From Utricularia gibba (lineage: Eukaryota; Streptophyta; Magnoliopsida; Lamiales; Lentibulariaceae): DNA of 64,000 nucleotides. Location of the stretch: assembly GCA_002189035.1 (NCBI GenBank), contig CM007989.1:682001-746000 (forward strand), written 5' to 3'. The notes below the pieces were generated by a model. That model saw only the letters and a program-made list of their open reading frames with translations, searched no databases and had not been told where the DNA came from. Position numbers and translations under genes: made by a program. Below, one piece after another: positions 61,960 through 64,000 of this stretch (position 1 is the stretch's first letter; each line of letters starts with the position of its first letter).

Positions 61960-62757
61960 CAAATAACCGAACGCGCGATCCCTCGAGAACAAAAACAAGC
62001 TGAAACCATAGAAAAGGAAAATCGATAATTCAGGGGAAATATTCGCAACCAGAACCAGAGATTTTAGCCTGAGCGAGAGGGAGGCAGCGAGGCCAGGAAG
62101 AGACGATGATTAGATTCGGAAAGCGCTCCCTTCTACGTGTCCGCCTCTCGACCGTTGGCTAAAAATACTTTCTACAAATAATATTAAACCAAAACAAATT
62201 TAATTACTATTTAAATTCCAGCCTTTAATATCATGAAACATAGACTTATTTTGTTTTCATAATTTATTGAAATAATTTTTTTTAATTTTTGAACTTTTCT
62301 AATTTTTAATCATTTTATAGTAAAATCATACATTAAGATTCTGTAGTTAATTTAAAAAATTATTGAATTTTTAAATTTTTGTTTTAATGATTAAATAAGA
62401 TAGTAATTAGTAAAAATATACAATAAACTTTTTATCTATTCTATAATATATATTTATATCACAATATTAAATTATATAATATATATATTATTTTATTAAA
62501 TTTATAATATTACATAAAATAGTTTATAATATCAAATTGATTTATTCTATAATCTTAAAAACTGATTCTATCATACATAATTTTCAATACAACTTCAAAT
62601 TATAAAATAAAGTTATAACAATTACAGCGAAAAACTAAATAAATAGAATGAAAATAATCTTTAAATGGATAAAATTAAAAAGCATATAAATTATAAATTA
62701 TAATTTTATAAAAGAAAAATATAACATATTCAGACAATTTCCTCACCTTATTTAATG
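61960..62757. other. PLA2 5' leader and AT-rich spacer
   Basis: 61960-62120 is the likely PLA2 promoter and leader. 62160-62750 is very AT-rich with no coding signal. Confidence 0.4.
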
Positions 62758-64000
62758 TCATAGGAAGGGAGCACGTTCAACAGCCCTCATGCTGAGATCT
62801 TTGTCACAGTACGCGACGCTATCCACCACCTTTTTGAAGATTCCTGAGCATCATCATCATCCTGCGGCTTAGACGACACTGGTTTACAGGAATATCATTT
62901 CCCGGGAATCACACTTACCCGTTCCGTAGTGATGCAAACAGTGCGCGATCACGGTCTCCTTTGTCTCTTCATCCTCGCATTCACGAAGGGTTGCTGCATT
63001 CAAGGAGGAAAAAAATGGTGAGCCCAGGTTGGTTGGGGTTGGGGTGAACCACACCACCCTGTGTTGTTTATACCTGCTATGTTGAGGACTACAACTCGCA
63101 GGAGCTGATTTCCCAAGTCAGATTGCTCTTCTTTGATCTGTGTTGCCCAATGCACGATGGCTTCTTGATGATCATCCACGATGGCTGATTCCAGAGTTGA
63201 TATGTATCCCATGTCGTCTGGGAGTTGAGTGAGGTTGGGGCATGCGATGAGGGCAAGGCGCTGAAGACTTGGGAAGGGGTTGGAGCCTTCGCTCGTCCAG
63301 CATTCCAGATCGCTTCTGTAAATTTCGAGTACCCTGAGGTTTTCGAAGTCCCCTTCCTTCATCTCCCAGACGCTTCCGAAGAAGACATTGTCCCTGACCT
63401 TGAGTACTTGAAGATTGGGTAGGGAACCGATTGCCCTGGCCATGTCCTCCCATCTGGCTCGCACTGCGCCTCCTCCCAGTTTCAGCTTCTTCAAGCTTGA
63501 TGGGAAGGTGAGGCTCTTCAGGAGTGGACTCTGCATGGACCATCCCAAGTCGTAGTATTCACCACTCCAACACTGGAGCTTCAGTATCTCGAGACGGGTG
63601 AGATGGCTGACATTGTTGAAGCAATATTCGGAACAAGACTCTTCTGTGGGAACAATGTCATAGAAAAGGTCCAGCTTCCTCATATTCGGTATCAGTTTCA
63701 CTGTCTCCTCCGTGAAGCAGAAGTTCCTGAGCTTTTCTAAAGAAAAGGTTTGGAAGTTGGTGCATTTTCTCTGTTGGACTGGGCAAGTAGGCGGGAGGAA
63801 AGAAGTCGACCTTCTTCAGTTTAGGCATCTTCCATATTTCAAGAGGTATGGTCAAAGACTTGATCATCCATGCGGTAGGTCCACACAAGCGAATGGTCAG
63901 GATCTCAAGGTTCTCCATCTTACAAATGCTCTGCGGAACATCTACGCCTTCAATGTCTGGAAAATTCAATTCTAAGTATCTTAAATGGCACAGTTTGAGC
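62758..64000 (-). CDS. R1-like NLR disease-resistance protein, C-terminal LRR part only
   Basis: The gene enters from the right edge. Leucine-rich repeats of the CNL R1/late-blight type are visible: LKLCHLRYLELNFPDIEG, VPQSICKMENLEILTIRLCG, LEIWKMPKLKKVDFFPP, LIPNMRKLDLFYDIV, LTRLEILKLQCW, SSLKKLKLGGG, IGSLPNLQVLKVRDNVFFGS, PFPSLQRLALIACPNLTQLP. The end of the large exon (WATQIKEEQSDLGNQLLRVV) is the usual R1 C-terminus. The frame can end at about 63000. It can instead splice (GCAG|GTATAA) into two small exons reading TLRECEDEETKETVIAHCLH and IFKKVVDSVAYCDKDLSMRA, with a stop at 62758-62760; these phases agree. At 63765-63768 the TTTT run breaks the frame by one base, between YLPSPTEK and CTNFQTFSLEKLRNF; here one base seems to be extra. 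The NB-ARC and coiled-coil parts lie outside the window. Confidence 0.8.

Overview
This is a stretch of nuclear chromosome from a flowering plant, almost certainly a eudicot. The genes are intron-rich with GT-AG introns, the spacers are AT-rich, and every recognisable protein belongs to a plant family: ANXUR/FERONIA-type receptor kinase, WRKY, NF-YA with a miR169 site, TBL, DUF724, PPR and an R1-like NLR. The R1-like NLR hints at an asterid, but the species cannot be fixed from the sequence. No virus, bacterial operon, CRISPR array or intact transposon was seen.

Layout, left to right: MCM7 (-, cut by the left edge) with E2F-type sites upstream; an unresolved 1.1 kb stretch; a TBL acetyltransferase-like gene (+); a decayed WRKY gene (+); plastid CLPP6 (-); a PAPA-1/HIT zinc-finger INO80 subunit (-); a mitochondrial-type PPR protein (+); a membrane-anchored cyclophilin like CYP21-4 (-); an intronless ANXUR-like kinase (-); a small plant membrane protein (+); the DEAH helicase DHX15/Prp43 (+); an Agenet/DUF724 protein (-); ubiquitin-RPS27a (-), divergent from a probable box C/D snoRNA (+); the ribosome-quality-control ligase HEL2/ZNF598 (+); a 3.4 kb AT-rich spacer with interstitial telomere repeats; an ABCG15-like half-transporter (+); NAD kinase 1 (+); a DUF604 glycosyltransferase (-); an unknown membrane protein (-); NF-YA (-); ORC1 (+) with an E2F site upstream; a hydroxyproline O-arabinosyltransferase (+); a phospholipase A2 (-); and the 3' part of an R1-like NLR (-), cut by the right edge.

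The genes are ordinary neighbours rather than one pathway. Two replication-licensing genes (MCM7 and ORC1) both carry E2F-like sites. Two genes for RNA and ribosome production (RPS27a and the snoRNA) appear to share a promoter with telo-box and site II motifs.

The most striking property of the window is technical. At least nine otherwise intact genes contain single-base frameshifts. All but the NLR case are apparent losses, most of them in short G/C runs, and conserved sequence resumes at once in the next frame. This pattern points to homopolymer under-calling in the assembly rather than gene death, and any automatic annotation of this window would split or truncate those genes. I found no credible new biological system. 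The most useful discoveries are the snoRNA candidate, the miR169 site, the WRKY pseudogene, the exon-boundary duplication in the arabinosyltransferase gene and the frameshift series.
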